A stretch of 64,000 bases of DNA. Origin: Silene conica (taxonomy: Eukaryota > Streptophyta > Magnoliopsida > Caryophyllales > Caryophyllaceae). The notes below the pieces were generated by a model. The model searched no databases. It saw nothing but the letters and a program-made list of their open reading frames with translations, and was not told the origin of the DNA. Below are positions 48,803 to 62,640 of this stretch, in pieces. How positions within the stretch are numbered: position 1 is the stretch's first letter; each line of letters opens with the position of its first letter. A program made the translations under genes and the position numbers. The stretch lies in assembly GCA_029255685.2 (NCBI GenBank), contig CM055318.2, positions 34,336,001 to 34,400,000 of the forward strand, given 5' to 3'.

Positions 48803-49976
48803 TATGAATAAATTTGAAATACACAAATTACACGGCCCCACATATAATGAAATGTAATCCACAAAAGGTTAAGCATGCATGTAAACTGAAGATGAAGGTT
48901 CCATCCTCTTATTTCTTCTCTTTTATCTTATATTTTTGACACTTTATACTATCTTTCATCTACCCCACTTTTCACTCCCTTTCCCTCCCCTCCCTTTCTC
49001 TTCTCTCATTTCCCCTCCCTTCCCTTTCCTTCCATTTTTATTATCCAAACAAACCCTAATAAAGATTGTGATAAGAGCACTCTAATCGGTTACGGGTCGG
49101 GTCATATCGGGTTCCGATTGTGTCAGGTCGGTCAATTACGGTTTATGTCAAGTCATCTTCGGGTTGGACCATCAACGAGTGGCAAGTTAGGTCGGGTCGT
49201 TAGAGGGCCAGTATCGAATCCGGTTATCAACATATATTTTCTCTTATGTATTTTGTTTTCGATGAGTAATTTTTTGTTCAAACGATGTGTAAGTGTATTC
49301 ATTGTAGGTTTAAGGGCTTGCATGCCGTCCATAAGATAATTAAGGAGTAAATTTTAATTGAGCGATGATTATTGGGAAAGTTAATTACGAGGGTAATGAG
49401 TTCATTGATGATAGGTTTGGCAAATAAGTCTATATATATCACACATTATTGTGTATGATCTAAACTACTTAAAACAAAGACTCATGACATGCGTTAGTAG
49501 GTGCGGAAATCGGTCATTAAAATTCTCCAATAACAGGTCTTGGTATAAAATCGAGCGTTAAAACCAAAATAAAGTACAAAACTAATTTCCAAACTTTTAG
49601 AAAGAGTAAAGTTTTGCAAGTGTAAGATAATATTTGAACAAGGAACCATTGAGTAAACTTAAATTAGTTGGAATGGCACATAAGAAAAACAACTCGGGCA
49701 TGGCAATCAGAAAATTGGCTAACGAAATCAACAATTAATGAACGAAAGGAAATAAGTAAAACTCCCAAAAGAAAAGTTTAGGGTAAAAAATAGGAATAGA
49801 AAGAACGTCTGAGTTTAGGGTTAAATAGGAGGAAAATACATGGAAAGGGGGAAATGTTACATACTCACGTCTCAAATAGCAAGGTCACCCTGATCGGCTA
49901 CTTAAGTATTTTAAGAAACCAATCTTATAACCACATTATTTAAAGACGTTTTTTCAAATCAAGCATCGTCAACTCT
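48803..49976. other. Intergenic AT-rich sequence
   Basis: A pyrimidine-rich stretch at 48940-49030 and a GGGTCGGGTC-rich stretch at 49090-49205 are the only local features; no gene recognised. Confidence 0.5.
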
Positions 49977-50447
49977 ACTTATAGGTTAGGTAGTACAGAC
50001 ACTTCTCGTAATATGTCGTGTCGTGTCCGACACCGACACTCCACGGACATACACCGAAATGTGTCGGATACCTATAAAGTCGTTTCTAACTTTCTACATT
50101 TATTTAGACACGTGTCCATGATATTTGAGCAGTGTCCATCGCGTGTCCACGGTATTTGGCCATCATTTGGGGTGAATGCTTCAGACGAGAAATGCGTTAT
50201 TGAAAGAAATTAATTAAAATATTGATTCGGATGAGAAATGAAAATGAGTTATGAAGGGCAAATTTTACTTTCACTTATTTAAAATTAATGTCAAATACTT
50301 TTACAAAAATAAAATCAAACATCTATAACTATAAAATATATATATATTTATTAAATTTAAATAGCGTGTCTCGTGTCCTAAATTTCGTAATATGCCAGGT
50401 CACGTGTCTATATGCGTGTCCATTTTGGTGCTACCTAACTTATAAGT
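49977..50447. mobile_element. MITE with TTAGGTAG(C/T)AC ends
   Basis: Left ACTTATAGGTTAGGTAGTAC, right reversed ACTTATAAGTTAGGTAGCAC. Both sub-ends are rich in GTGTCGTGTCC/GACACG words. About 470 bp. Superfamily not assigned; ACTTATA may be part of the terminal repeat or a duplication. Confidence 0.6.
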
Positions 50448-51000
50448 TAATCATCAAATTTTTGCTACTCAGAAGAGTTATAGCTTAACAATTTCCAATT
50501 AATACTTTTTTGTAAACATGTCCTACAAACATCAAAGCTAAAGTTATTAATTAAGACTAATCTCTTAACAATATTAGCTTGGAGTCACATGTTGTGCTAT
50601 GGTGATCATCACATGATGATCTATAATCCTACACTCTTTGCAAGTTTTAGCGTCCTAAACTCAGCGCGTTTAGGCCAAAAATTTCAAGGACGAACAATTA
50701 CAAACTCAAAACCACATTCATTATGAATCATAGACCAATGAAACTATAACTATTGTTTTAAATTATGTACCCTTTTCTCTTTAGGTAGTCTCCCTTTCTC
50801 TCCATTAAGGTACTTTCTTTTTCTAATTGGAGAAAAGATCAAAGGAATTTGGCTCATGCTTATTCATTTAAATTGTTAAGTTGGTGTTGAAATCAAACTA
50901 ATCTAAATATCAAAGTAATCTAAAAAGAAGAAGTTTAAGTCTAAACATTCAATTGGAAAAAAAAGATTAAGCAATCTAAATTATCAAGGAATTTGACTAT
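50448..51000. other. Intergenic sequence
   Basis: Nothing recognised. Confidence 0.5.
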
Positions 51001-51448
51001 GGCGTTGTTTGGTAAACAGCATATTGGCCAAATTTCAGTATATTTGAGAGATTTAGCATGTTTGACTTGTCAATATGCTATTTAGGGTGTTTGGTTAATG
51101 GCATATTGAAATAGTATATTGAGTCCTAATATGCTATTTTACAATATGCTGCTCATACCAGCATATTGGATTAGCATATTAGAAAGAAAAAAATTGTCTT
51201 ATTTACCCTCTTAATAAAATACTAACATTCCTTTTATATATTTAATAAATAATTTCTTTATATCCTTATATGTCATTTTACAAAGATTCTAATCAATCTG
51301 CTAATCTAAACTGCTAATTACCAAACATCTCTAACATAATTCTGCTAAATAAATTTGCTAGTCAAATCCGCTAAATCATTCTGCTAGTCAAATGTGCTTT
51401 TTAAATCTGCTTCTGCCAATATTAATCCGCTGTTTACCAAACAGGGCC
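51001..51448. mobile_element. Tourist-like MITE (PIF/Harbinger)
   Basis: Starts GGCGTTGTTTGGTAAACAGC, ends reversed GGCCCTGTTTGGTAAACAGC. Flanked by TAT on both sides (50998-51000 and 51449-51451). Inside, ATATGCTATTT and GCATATTG words recur. 448 bp, non-coding. Confidence 0.88.
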
Positions 51449-52886
51449 TATATATTAATTCTCAAGTAAAAAATGTAATGAATCTAATGAGACCGTTTCT
51501 TTGATAAAAACTGAAAGCAAATACTATACTTTTTTTTTTTTTTTCAAATTTCGTACTTTTCCAGAGAAAAAACATTGCTAAATAAGAGGAAATAACAATT
51601 AGTTCGAGAATTTCTAGCTAGACTTGATGAACAGGTCAATTGGGCCAAATTTGGGAAAGGTTGGATAGTTGAGGCGCGCCTTTTCGCGTTTGGAAGAAAT
51701 CGAGAAAGATTATGTCGAGTTGGGGTATTTGAATTCTAGTAATTTTCAAGTCTATTATTAAGTTATTTATTGATACTATTCGTATTATTTAGAGATAATA
51801 CTCAATTTTAGAATAATAAATAGAAGTATGATGTATCAATCATATTAATTCTAGCCAATAGTACATAACTACATACTGTATCAGTTAAACTTCCCAATAA
51901 AAGTGTGGGGTCATTATCAAGACAAGTATGAGATGGACCGACTAATGGTAGTAGAACAGATTAATGTTGTCTGTTTTGTTAGATTAAAAAAAGGATAATT
52001 AAGACAATTTTAGTGAATTATCCTCTTATCGGTAATGCTTCTTAACAGCACAACAAGGATCTAAAAATAGTGAGGACAGACAGAAGGGAAAATCAACAAA
52101 GGTAAAAGGCACCCAACTTGAATCTCCAAATATTAAAGTAAGATAACATAGATTCATAGAAAGAACAGAGAATTAGAGAGAGAGCGAGAGAAGGGATACG
52201 GTCAGCAGATCCACGTTCACCGGATCTGCGGTCAGGTCAAGGTTGCCGATTGGTGTTTTGACCACCATCCTCTTCATCCTCTCTCTTCTTCTCCCTCCTA
52301 TCATCATCATCATCATCATCATTATTGAGCCTTTCATTTTTCAGGTTTCTTCTCTCTTTTTTTTTTAATAGAGTATTATTAGATTTTATAAAGATGCGTT
52401 AGTGTAGCTGTTAAGACGGTGGTATTGTATTACAACAATCTCATCTTATTTTATTTGAATTGTTACAAGTTTATGGATCTTGTCTGCTTCTAGGGATGGA
52501 TATTGCTGCTGGATTTCTTTACATTCCCTTTTTTTTGGCTTATTTTGTTAATTCCAATGTTAAACATCTTGACTTTGCATTTCTTTTTATCATTTCTGTT
52601 TTAGTCTTTTATTTTTAAGATTCAGATCTTCATATTCAGACCCAATCCGCAATAAGTATTTGTTTCCAACATTTTCTCGATTAGATCGACTTTGTTTAAG
52701 GAGGAGTTGTGGGGAATTTGTATACATTGATTAAATTAGTTTGAATTTTCTGATTTTGGTCATCCTCAACATGGGGTTTCTGTGCAGCCTTTTCTTGGTT
52801 GACTGCTGTTCAATTTTGAGGGATTAAGGCTACATATTAGTGGTCATAGGTGAAATCTCAAGTAGGTCTGAATATACTACACCAAC
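51449..52886. other. Upstream and 5' leader region of the Tubby-like gene
   Basis: 51449-52130: AT-rich. 52160-52200 is GA-rich and 52300-52325 has an ATC repeat, as often in plant leaders. A CAG/GTTTCT donor near 52344 and a GTGCAG acceptor near 52787 could bound a leader intron, but this is unproven. Confidence 0.45.
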
Positions 52887-55249
52887 ATGTCTTTAATGGG
52901 AATCGTTAAGGATATGAAAGAAGGAATCGGAAACTTATCAAGACGAGGAAGTGAAGGGTGGCTATGGCGTGCGAGATCAAGGTCGCATATTGTCCCTGAT
53001 CAACCTGCACAGACTGATGAATTTGAGCAAGGGCAATGGGCTAATTTGCCCCCGGAATTGCTTTTGGATATCATATGCAGGGTCGAAGCAAGTGAGGCAG
53101 CCTGGCCTGCCAGGAGTGCTGTTTTGTTTTGTGCTGCCGTTTGTAGGTCCTGGAGAGAGGTCACTAAGGAAATTGTTCAGACTCCAGAAGAATGTGGACT
53201 CCTTACTTTTCCCATCTCTTTGAAGCAGGTATGTTTTATACTTGGTTCATCACTAAGATAATCTGATACAACAACCATAGTTAGAAAAGGTGTGACTTAG
53301 GCATGCTTAAGCTCAAGTGCTCAACGCTTTATGAAGCATTAGCCAAAACTCATAGGTGTGCCTTTTATATAAAACACAGCAAAGAATCATCATGTGACAG
53401 TGCTATGCAAATTCGATATTTGTGTTAGTTTTTTTTTATTCTTCCCTTTCATGTGCTCCTTCACAGTTGGACATCTTGAAAATCCAAAGAAGGGTATTCT
53501 TGCACAATATCTTATCTTTGGAAATACAATTTTGTATGTATAGTACAGAGCACATTATTGCCATGGGGATTTTGTTGCCTTCAAAAAAAAAAAAAAAATC
53601 ACGATGCCTCAGTGTCATCGAAGGTGCACGGTCCATGATGTGGTGGAGGGTGTTATGCAGGCTCCCCGTTCGTGTTGTGGTTGGGTAGTCTTATGCACAA
53701 AAAGTTACCCATACACGAGATGTTTCCTATGCGAGCTCTATCCAAATGACCCATAATGAAATTGAGTTGCGAACTGCACTGACCAACAGCTACTTCACAA
53801 AACTGGAAGTGCAAAGAGTTTAGTGAGCCATGTTAATTTATTGCATCATATTCCAAAGCTAAAAAATATTGAGTTTTTATCCAATGACAAAGGAAATACT
53901 AAAATTCTGGGACAATATTCTCTATCTTTATTTTTTCTTTTCATTCCATTGCTTACCTCTGATTTTGCCTTTGTTGGCTTCTTCGTAGCCTGGTCCCCGG
54001 AATAATCATATCCAGTGCTTTATCAAAAGGGATAGCGCAACATCCACTTTTCGCCTCTACTATGGATTGACACCTTGTAAGTCATGCTGATGCAGTGATG
54101 CCCATTCTTTGTTCTGCTGTAATTGGATACATGTATTTGTACTTTCATGAGAAATGTGTTACAATCAATTAACATGCGGTGAACCCAGAAGTAGAATGAA
54201 CAGATTCATTTGACTTCTCTGCAGATTAAAAATTGTCCTAATGAATGTTCTTGTTCATAAATTAAACCTGGTACTGTTAACAGTCGTTTGAAGTGTCCAA
54301 GTTAGAGTGCCTTCTTTTAATGGTTTGCTGATATAGTAATTTGCTGAGCTGTTACTAACAATTAAATATGTTTAATCTTGCAGCGGAAGATGAGAATGAT
54401 AAATTGTTACTAGCTGCTAGGAAAATCAGAAGAGCAACTAGCACGGAATTTCCAATTTCATTGGTAGCTGACGACTTTTCAAGAGCCAACAATGCATATG
54501 TTGGAAAACTCAGGCAAGTTTCTTTTTTGACCTAGCTAACTATTACATCCTTGACAATTTCAAACAAATATCTAATGAATAATCTTGATGGCAGGTCAAA
54601 TTTTCTGGGTACAAAATTTACGGTATACGATAGTCAACCCCCATGTGATTCATCGATCAAGACAAGTGGGCGTCCTAGTCGGAGATTTCATTGTAAGCAG
54701 GTATCTCCTAGGGTGCCGGCTGGCAATTACAATATAGGAACTGTCTCGTATGAGCTCAACGTTCTACGCACTCGTGGGCCCAGGAGACTTCATTGTGTCA
54801 TGGACTCAATTCCTCTTGCTTCAATCCAAGAAGGGGGCACTGCCCCAACTCCAAAAGCTTTCCCACACTTATTTGATGATTCGTGTCCATTGGTTTCACA
54901 AAACTTGAAACGAAAAGAAGACCAAATTGTCCCATCTGAACAACCTTGTTTCCTTTCCGGGGATCGACTTATACTTAAGAACAAATCTCCTAGATGGCAT
55001 GAGCAGCTCCAGTGCTGGTGCTTGAACTTCCGAGGCCGGGTAACTGTGGCCTCAGTAAAAAATTTTCAACTAGTTGCAGCCGTTGAACCCCACCATAACA
55101 TTCCGGACTCTGAACAAGAAAGGGTAATTTTACAGTTTGGTAAGATTGGGAAAGACATATTTACCATGGATTATAGCTACCCACTCTCTGCTTTCCAGGC
55201 CTTTGCAATTTGCCTGAGTAGCTTTGATACAAAGCCAGTGTGCGAATGA
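52887..55249 (+). CDS. Tubby-like F-box protein, four coding exons
   Basis: Exons: 52887-53228, 53989-54076, 54384-54513, 54595-55249; 1215 bp, 404 residues, normal for plant Tubby-like proteins. About residues 50-105: F-box ([17 protein letters not shown] ... [13 protein letters not shown]), which would join an SCF ubiquitin ligase through Skp1. Residue 115 to the end: Tubby domain, from PGPRNN and [19 protein letters not shown] to [35 protein letters not shown] holds the Lys and Arg that bind phosphoinositides in Tubby proteins, so membrane tethering is likely. Intron 3 starts GC (CAG/GCAAGT) and ends AG; no GT nearby keeps the frame. The long internal frame at 54551 starts in the intron; the exon border is at 54595. 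No damage seen. Confidence 0.95.
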
Positions 55250-56334
55250 TTTCTAATGCATGCTCTTTATCCTGCCATAGTTTGAGGGTTCTCCGATTTT
55301 GGTGACCTGTACTGAAAACAACTAAAGAAATGCAACTTGATGGGCAGTCTTGGCAGAACCTTTGATGTTGCCTCAGAGCAGTCTTTCATGCGAAATTGAG
55401 ATCAGGCTCTTCCGTTCATTGTACTACCATAATTCGTATTGCCGAGTTTCAAGGATGTTTTATGTATATTTATGATAGGGAAAACAGGTCTGTACACTTT
55501 CATTGTCCAACAACTTTGTAAGGTTGATAGTTTCCATCAAGAGATTTCCTTTCACTTGATTCACAGTTGCGGTTTAGTTGCGCGGATAGTACCTTTCAGA
55601 ATGGTGGATTGGTTGTCGATGTTGCCTCTTGCAGAACTGGTTGTACATTAGTGTAATGGTAAATTAGTTGGTCCCTCGTAGTTTGGTGATGGCATCTATT
55701 GTTAATGATCTCCGTTGTCTGGAAGCCGTACAATACCTTGAATACACACTGCATGATAGATGAGTGAAGTTCAACCACGTGATCTAAACTCACTCCATCT
55801 GATGTCACATTTTGCAAGATTCTTTAAAAAACATTAGGGAGGAACTAATCTATACTATTCCTTCCTTCCTTCCCACATTAATCCAAACTATTGGTTAACT
55901 CGGGGTAATTTGAACTATACCGTGCACTTTTTGACTGGTGACAAAAGGTTATAAAGGGTAAAATAGTGCTTATTTTTAGGGACGTGTTTTTTCACATACG
56001 GATTTTACTCTTTTACATACGATCTTTATTACACCGTCCATGTCATTTCTTTTATCATTCACTCTATTGATTTTTTCTCTCCTACTTTATCCCTCAAACC
56101 AACTACTCCGTTCACCGCTATTACGTCAGAAAAAATAAAAACTAAAAAAGAATTAATTGATTAATTAAATAAAATCAAAAACAAAGTTTGAAAAAAGAAA
56201 ATAAAAACTAAGAAAAAGAAACAAAAACTAAAAAAACAAAAACAAAACTAAAATAAAACTAAAAGAGAAAAAAAACCAAAAACTAAAAACAAAAATTAAA
56301 AGTAAGATATAATTTTTTTTTAAAAAAAGGAAAA
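55250..56334. other. 3' flank of the Tubby-like gene and intergenic DNA
   Basis: 55250 to about 55830 probably includes the 3' untranslated region. 56120-56330 is a low-complexity A-rich stretch (AAAACTAAAAA words). No other gene. Confidence 0.5.
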
Positions 56335-56452
56335 TCCTATATATAAAAGCAACAACCACGGTGCTTAGGTGTCGCACTGAGATTGAAAGTTCATTTTTTA
56401 TTTTATTTTTAAAAGGTGGCACACCATGTTCTCCACACCCTTTTATTTCTTA

Positions 56453-57176
56453 GACCATCCCCAAACAAAAGGTCGATTTAATCGAGTCAATAACATATTA
56501 ACCCTTAATCTCATCTTATTGAAATTGACCCTTTTTTACCCTCCTAAGCAGAAGGTCACGACCTAGGTTACCAACCAATCATTTCCCACTTTCCAACATT
56601 CTCAATCATTTTCCACTTTCCAACAATTCCAATCATTTCTCACCTTTTCTACTCCACCAAAACATCTCTCTTACTTTTTTCAATTACTCCCTCAATTTTT
56701 TTTATACCACCCCATTTCTTTACACACGTTTGCCGATGTTTATTTTGTTTTGATTATAAATTTAGCTACATACTACTAAAAATTATAAAAGTTTGATATT
56801 ATTAATTCTCTTATCAAGACAATCCAAAAAAGATCTCACATGAATATATTTCCGTGAACGGATTGAGGGAAAACTGACGTTCAATACTCGATTTGTCAAA
56901 AGGGAAATTAGATGATATAAAAAAAATGGAGGGAGTAATATTTAACATATTTACATAGTTTAATACAGTAGTTTTTCTTTTCTTTCTTTTCTTTTTCTAA
57001 TTTGTAACCAATGGGAATTTGTCACATAAGGGGTCATAGATGAGTCAATTTACTCCACATTGGGTCACAAATTGACCCTCAACACCCTTTGGGTCAATCC
57101 TAATTTTCTATTAATTGTAATTAACTTGACCCAAGCAAGCAATTGACCTAGCAATTGACCTTGCTTTGGGATGGTC
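56453..57176. mobile_element. Tourist-like MITE (TTA target duplication)
   Basis: Left end GACCATCCCCAAACAAAAGG, right end reversed GACCATCCCAAAGCAAGGTC. TTA flanks it (56450-56452 and 57177-57179). The related sequence at 63733-63893 lacks the insert (TTTATTTCTTATGCAAG), which gives the empty site. Confidence 0.88.
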
Positions 57177-57515
57177 TTATGCAAGCACTTTTATTTCCAT
57201 CTACAACAATAAATCTGAGAAATCTTATCTATATAAATACTGAATCATTTATCAAGTCGTGGTTGCGCCACGTCATTCATCCAAGCTTTATTTTTTTTTT
57301 ATTTTTAATTCACTCAAGTGGGTCCCGCATAATATTTGATTATTTTCCTGCACCATAACCGCCCAATATTCTACGTATTCCAAATAAATGCCTAAAATCG
57401 TAGATTCAGAAACATTACGAACATTTTTATATAAATCTTGAATTTAAATAATTAGAAATACACATTATCTGCGTGATAATTAGACCACAATCTTCTTTTT
57501 TTTGGTAAAAGGTAA

Positions 57516-57522
<7 letters not shown>
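57177..57522. other. Helitron-like body segment
   Basis: Continues the sequence interrupted by the MITE (TGCAAGCACTTTTATTTCC), no gene. Confidence 0.5.

Positions 57523-57573
<51 letters not shown>
57523..57573. repeat. (TA)n microsatellite 1
   Basis: About 25 TA units directly before the first GGATC-ended element. Confidence 0.9.
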
Positions 57574-57576
<3 letters not shown>

Positions 57577-58647
57577 GATCACATGAGTCCACCTTAAATA
57601 TTTGAGTCCATGAGTCTAACAATGATATCATAAGTTGTATAAAAAAGTATCACGTGTTTTCAATATCAAATTTTTTCCTTTTTTTTGTTTTTTTCTTTTT
57701 CAATATTACTTTTTTTTTGCTTTTTTTTTTGCCTTTTCTTTTAAAATGACATTTTCTTTATTAAAAAAATTCCCTTTTTCAGTATGCACTTTTTTTAAAA
57801 CAAACACATTTTTTTTTAATAAAATGGCGTTTTTTCTCGAATTTTTTTTCATTACAATATCACAAGTTACTCAATACAATATCACCGGTTCTTTAAAATA
57901 ATATCACAAAAAAAAAATTCGAGAAAAAAATATTTCGGAAAAAAAATTCGAGAGAAAAAATTGAAAAAAATATTTCCGGGCAAAAAAGTTCTTGAAAAAA
58001 TTTCGTGATATTGTTTAATATTGTGTGTGATATTGTTTAACAAAAGGCGTTTTTTCTCGAAATTTTTTTCGACTTTTTTTCATTATAATATCACAAGTTA
58101 CTCAATACAATATCACCGGTTCTTCAAAATAATATCACAAAAAAAAAATTCGAGAAAAAAGTATTTCGGAAAAACAATTCGGGAGAAAAAATTGAAAAAA
58201 AATTTAAAAAAATATTTCCGGGAAAAAAATTTCGTGATATTTTTTAATATAGTGCGTGATATTGTTTAACAAAAGGCATTTTTTTTCGAAATTTTTTTCG
58301 ATTTTTTTTCATTACAATTTCACAAATTACTAAATACAATATCACCGGTTCTTCAAAATAATATCACAAAAAAAAAATTGAAAAAAAAAATTTTGAAAAA
58401 AACATCGAGAAAAAATTTTCGAGAAAAAAAATTGAAAAAAAAAATTTCAGGAAAAAAAGTATTGGCAAAAATTTCGTGATATTGTTTTATATAGTGTGTG
58501 ATATTGTTTCCTTTGATATTGTATTGAAAAGGTTGTGACATTGTGATATTGTAGTGTAAAAAAAACGTGATATTTTTTAATACAACTTGTGATACTCTAA
58601 ATGGACTCATGGACTCAAATATTTAGGTGGACTCACCGGATCCCGCA

Positions 58648-58649
<2 letters not shown>
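57574..58649. mobile_element. (TA)n-flanked element E1
   Basis: Left TGGGATCACATGAGTCCACC, right reversed GCGGGATCCGGTGAGTCCAC. About 1076 bp. The inside has about three worn units of about 230 bp with AATATCACCGGTTCTTCAAA, TTTCTCGAA and GTGATATTGTTTAA. It is the same family as E4 (61139-62190). No coding capacity; open frames follow poly-A/T runs. Confidence 0.75.

Positions 58650-58733
<84 letters not shown>
58650..58733. repeat. (AT)n microsatellite 2
   Basis: About 42 AT units between E1 and E2. Confidence 0.95.
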
Positions 58734-58736
<3 letters not shown>

Positions 58737-59120
58737 TTGGGATCCGGTGAGAACCACCTTACAATGAGAACTTTGTGAGAACTCTACCTTACGGACTTTT
58801 TTAAAAAAAATTAAGGACATAATTGGATTCAGCATGGAATGTTATAGCTAGAGAACATATTTCTCGGTCTAGAAAATAAATACTAGTGACGAAAATCAAG
58901 GTGAGATACTTATTATTAATTTGCGTGCACCTACTAACTATTTTTACGTATCTATCATTTTTCCGTCACTAGTATTTATTTTCTAGACCAAGAAATATGT
59001 TCTCTACCCATAAAATTCCATGCCGAATCCAATTATGTCATTAATTTTTAAAAAAAAACTCCGTAAGGAAGAGTTCTCACCGGTTTTCATTGTAAGGTGG
59101 TTCTCACCGGATCCCAACCC
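58734..59120. mobile_element. (TA)n-flanked foldback element E2
   Basis: Left TTGGGATCCGGTGAGAACCA, right reversed TTGGGATCCGGTGAGAACCA. 387 bp. Arms of about 170 bp pair almost throughout (for example TCTAGAAAATAAATACTAGT left, reversed copy right), so the whole element can fold into one hairpin. Confidence 0.88.
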
Positions 59121-59125
59121 TATAT

Positions 59126-59161
<36 letters not shown>

Positions 59162-59164
<3 letters not shown>

Positions 59165-61112
59165 TTTAGGATCGGGTGAGAACGATTATACGGTGCATAC
59201 GGTGAGAACGAGTCACATTCGTTGGATTAAAACACAATCAACGGTTAAGAAATACCCACAACACACATTCTAGATATATTTTTTGACGGAGTAGATAATT
59301 TTTTTTTTACCTTTCTACACAAACTTAGATACATTTTTTTTTACGGAGTAAATATTTTTTTTTTTTTACCTTTTTTACGTAAACCTATATACATTTTTTT
59401 GACGGAGTAGATACATTTTTTTTTATTTTTTACGTAAACCTAGATACATTTTTTGAAGGAGTAGATACATTTTTTTTTACTTTTTTACGTAAACCTAGAT
59501 ACATTTTTTGAAGGAGTAGATATATTTTTCTTTACTTTTTTTTACATAAACCTAGATACATTTTTTGAAGTAGTAGATACATTTTTTTTACTTTTTTTAC
59601 ATAAACCTAGATACATTTTTTGAATGACTAGATACATTTTCTTTACTTTTTTTTATACATAAACCTAGATACATTTTTTGAAAGAGTAGATACATTTTTT
59701 TTACTTTTTTACGTAAACCTAGATACATTTTTTGACGGAGTAGATACATTTTTTTTTACTTTTTTTTACATAAACCTAGATACATTTTTTTTACTTTTTT
59801 ACATAAACCTAGATACATTTTTTGACGGAGTAGATACATTTTTTTTACTTAAACCTAGATACATTTTTTGACGGAGTAGATACATTTTTTTCCTTTTTTT
59901 TTATATAAACCTAGATACATTTTTTTAAGGAGTAGATACATTTTTTTTACTTTTTTACATAAATCTAGTTACATTTTTTGACAAATTAGATACATTTTTT
60001 TACTTAAAACCTAGATACATTTTTTGACGGGTAGATACATTTTTTTTACTTTTTTTACATAAAGCTAGATACATTTTTTGACGGAGTATATATTTTTTTT
60101 TTTACTTAAACCTAGATACATTTTTTGACGAAGTAGATACTTTTTTTTACTTAAACCTAGATACATTGTTTGACGGAGTAGATACATTTCTTTTTACTTA
60201 AACCTAAATACATTTTTTGACGGGTTAGATACATTTTTTAAAACTTTTTTACCTAAACCTAGATACATTTTTTGACGGAGTAGATACGTCTTTTTATGTA
60301 TATAACTTAGATAAAAACTACTTCCATTTTTTATGACTAAAGTAAAAAATAATCAAAATTGAACCTGTTGTACCGACTTCTAATCTTCATCCTTGTCTTT
60401 CGAGTACTGAGTACCATCACTAAACTGTCAACACTAATCTTCATTTTTCTAAATTCATTAAATTAATGTGCAACTAATAATTTTATCTAATACCATATTA
60501 AACCAAGCTAATACAATTCTTAATTTACAAAGCTCACAAAATCAACCCAAAAACGAATTGAGATATCAATGGCCCGACGCCCCAACCCAGTCTCAACCAT
60601 CCGTCGTCGTCGTCGTCGGTCTTAAGCCTCAAATGCCGTCTTATATCTTATATATAAATACAATTCCTTGTCCAAATGAGCCTCTTTCTTTGCATGGGAA
60701 TGAGACCATTACACAATTACAAGCGGTAAGAACTAGAAAGAAGACAGACAGCAATCACTTCATGACTTCCTATAATACGACCTTGGTATTTATTTAATCT
60801 TTTCTTGAATTTGCGTTTGCCGTCTCGATGGTCTGCAAAATAGGCGGCGACTGCACCGAGTGGATCTCGAAATCAACCCATTAACGAATTGAGATATTAA
60901 TGGTATTGTCGGAGTTGTGCCGGTGTCGAAATATTTGTCAGTGATTGTTGGCAAAGTTTTAGGAGAGAGGGAAAGTTGGGTAGCATAAAATAGGACGGTA
61001 GTAAGTAGTTTAATGGGTTTGTTGTATCAACCGTAGGATTATATTCAATCCAATGGTTATAAGTCGTTCTCACCGTTCTCACCGAATGTTCGTTCTCACC
61101 GGATCTTGCCTC
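59162..61112. mobile_element. (TA)n-flanked element E3 with internal tandem array
   Basis: Left TTTAGGATCGGGTGAGAACG, right reversed GCAAGATCCGGTGAGAACGA. Subterminal parts also pair (TTGGATTAAAACACAATC against reversed ATTGGATTGAATATAATC). 59270-60300 is a tandem array of about 18 units of roughly 55 bp with CCTAGATACATTTTTTGACG and GAGTAGATACATTTTTTT. 60300-61030 is more complex but without a recognised gene. Confidence 0.75.
59270..60305. repeat. Minisatellite of GATACATTTTTTGACGGAGTA units
   Basis: Roughly 18 units, about 45-60 bp each, differing mainly in the length of T-runs; ACATAAACC and ACGTAAACC variants alternate. Confidence 0.88.
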
Positions 61113-61138
61113 TATATATATATATATATATATATATA
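61113..61138. repeat. (TA)n microsatellite 4
   Basis: About 13 TA units between E3 and E4; the corresponding tract between E2 and E3 is 59121-59161. Confidence 0.9.
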
Positions 61139-62327
<1,189 letters not shown>

Positions 62328-62352
62328 AAGGTATCAAAATACAAAGATAGAC

Positions 62353-62640
62353 TCAGATCAAGTCTTGTAAAAAGGACTTGTCCTTGTCTGACAAAAAATG
62401 TATTCTAGATTTATAAAACCTACTTAACTCCTGTTTTATATAAGTAACTAGGACATCCACCCTCAAAAGAGTTTGTTCCATTCTACTTTTGTTTCTCTGG
62501 TGCCAAGTATGATATATAACTGCATTTATCATCCCATTCTTCACTGCTCTTTGTAGTTTTGTGCCTCTAAGTCTCTTCCTGTGTGCCACCTCAAGAGTAC
62601 TATCAACGTTTATAGAAGCCCAGCTTTTCAAACCTTCAAG
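62353..62640 (-). pseudogene. L1-type LINE fragment (end of ORF2)
   Basis: Reverse-strand frame with AVIYHTWHQRNKSRMEQ after a KLQRAV-type stretch, typical of the C-terminal zinc-finger/RVT region of plant L1 LINEs (usual form AVIYHIWRERN). Only about 90 residues remain. The 3' side runs into the (AT)n tract. Confidence 0.65.

Noticed and set aside
49090-49205. Second CCGGTCC-type MITE from GGGTCGGGTC words
   Set aside because: No terminal repeats or target duplication were found and the repeat is weak.
52405-52450. SINE head in the Tubby-like leader (GTAGCTGTTAAGACGGTGG)
   Set aside because: Resembles the box A part of the SINE at 43633, but there is no box B, tail or duplication.
53280-53980. 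Extra exon within intron 1 of the Tubby-like gene (open frame 53422-53688)
   Set aside because: Joining exon 1 directly to 53989 restores the conserved Tubby start; the frame has no matching residues.
57635-58610. Phe/Lys-rich frames in E1 and the matching ones in E4
   Set aside because: Products of poly-T and poly-A runs.
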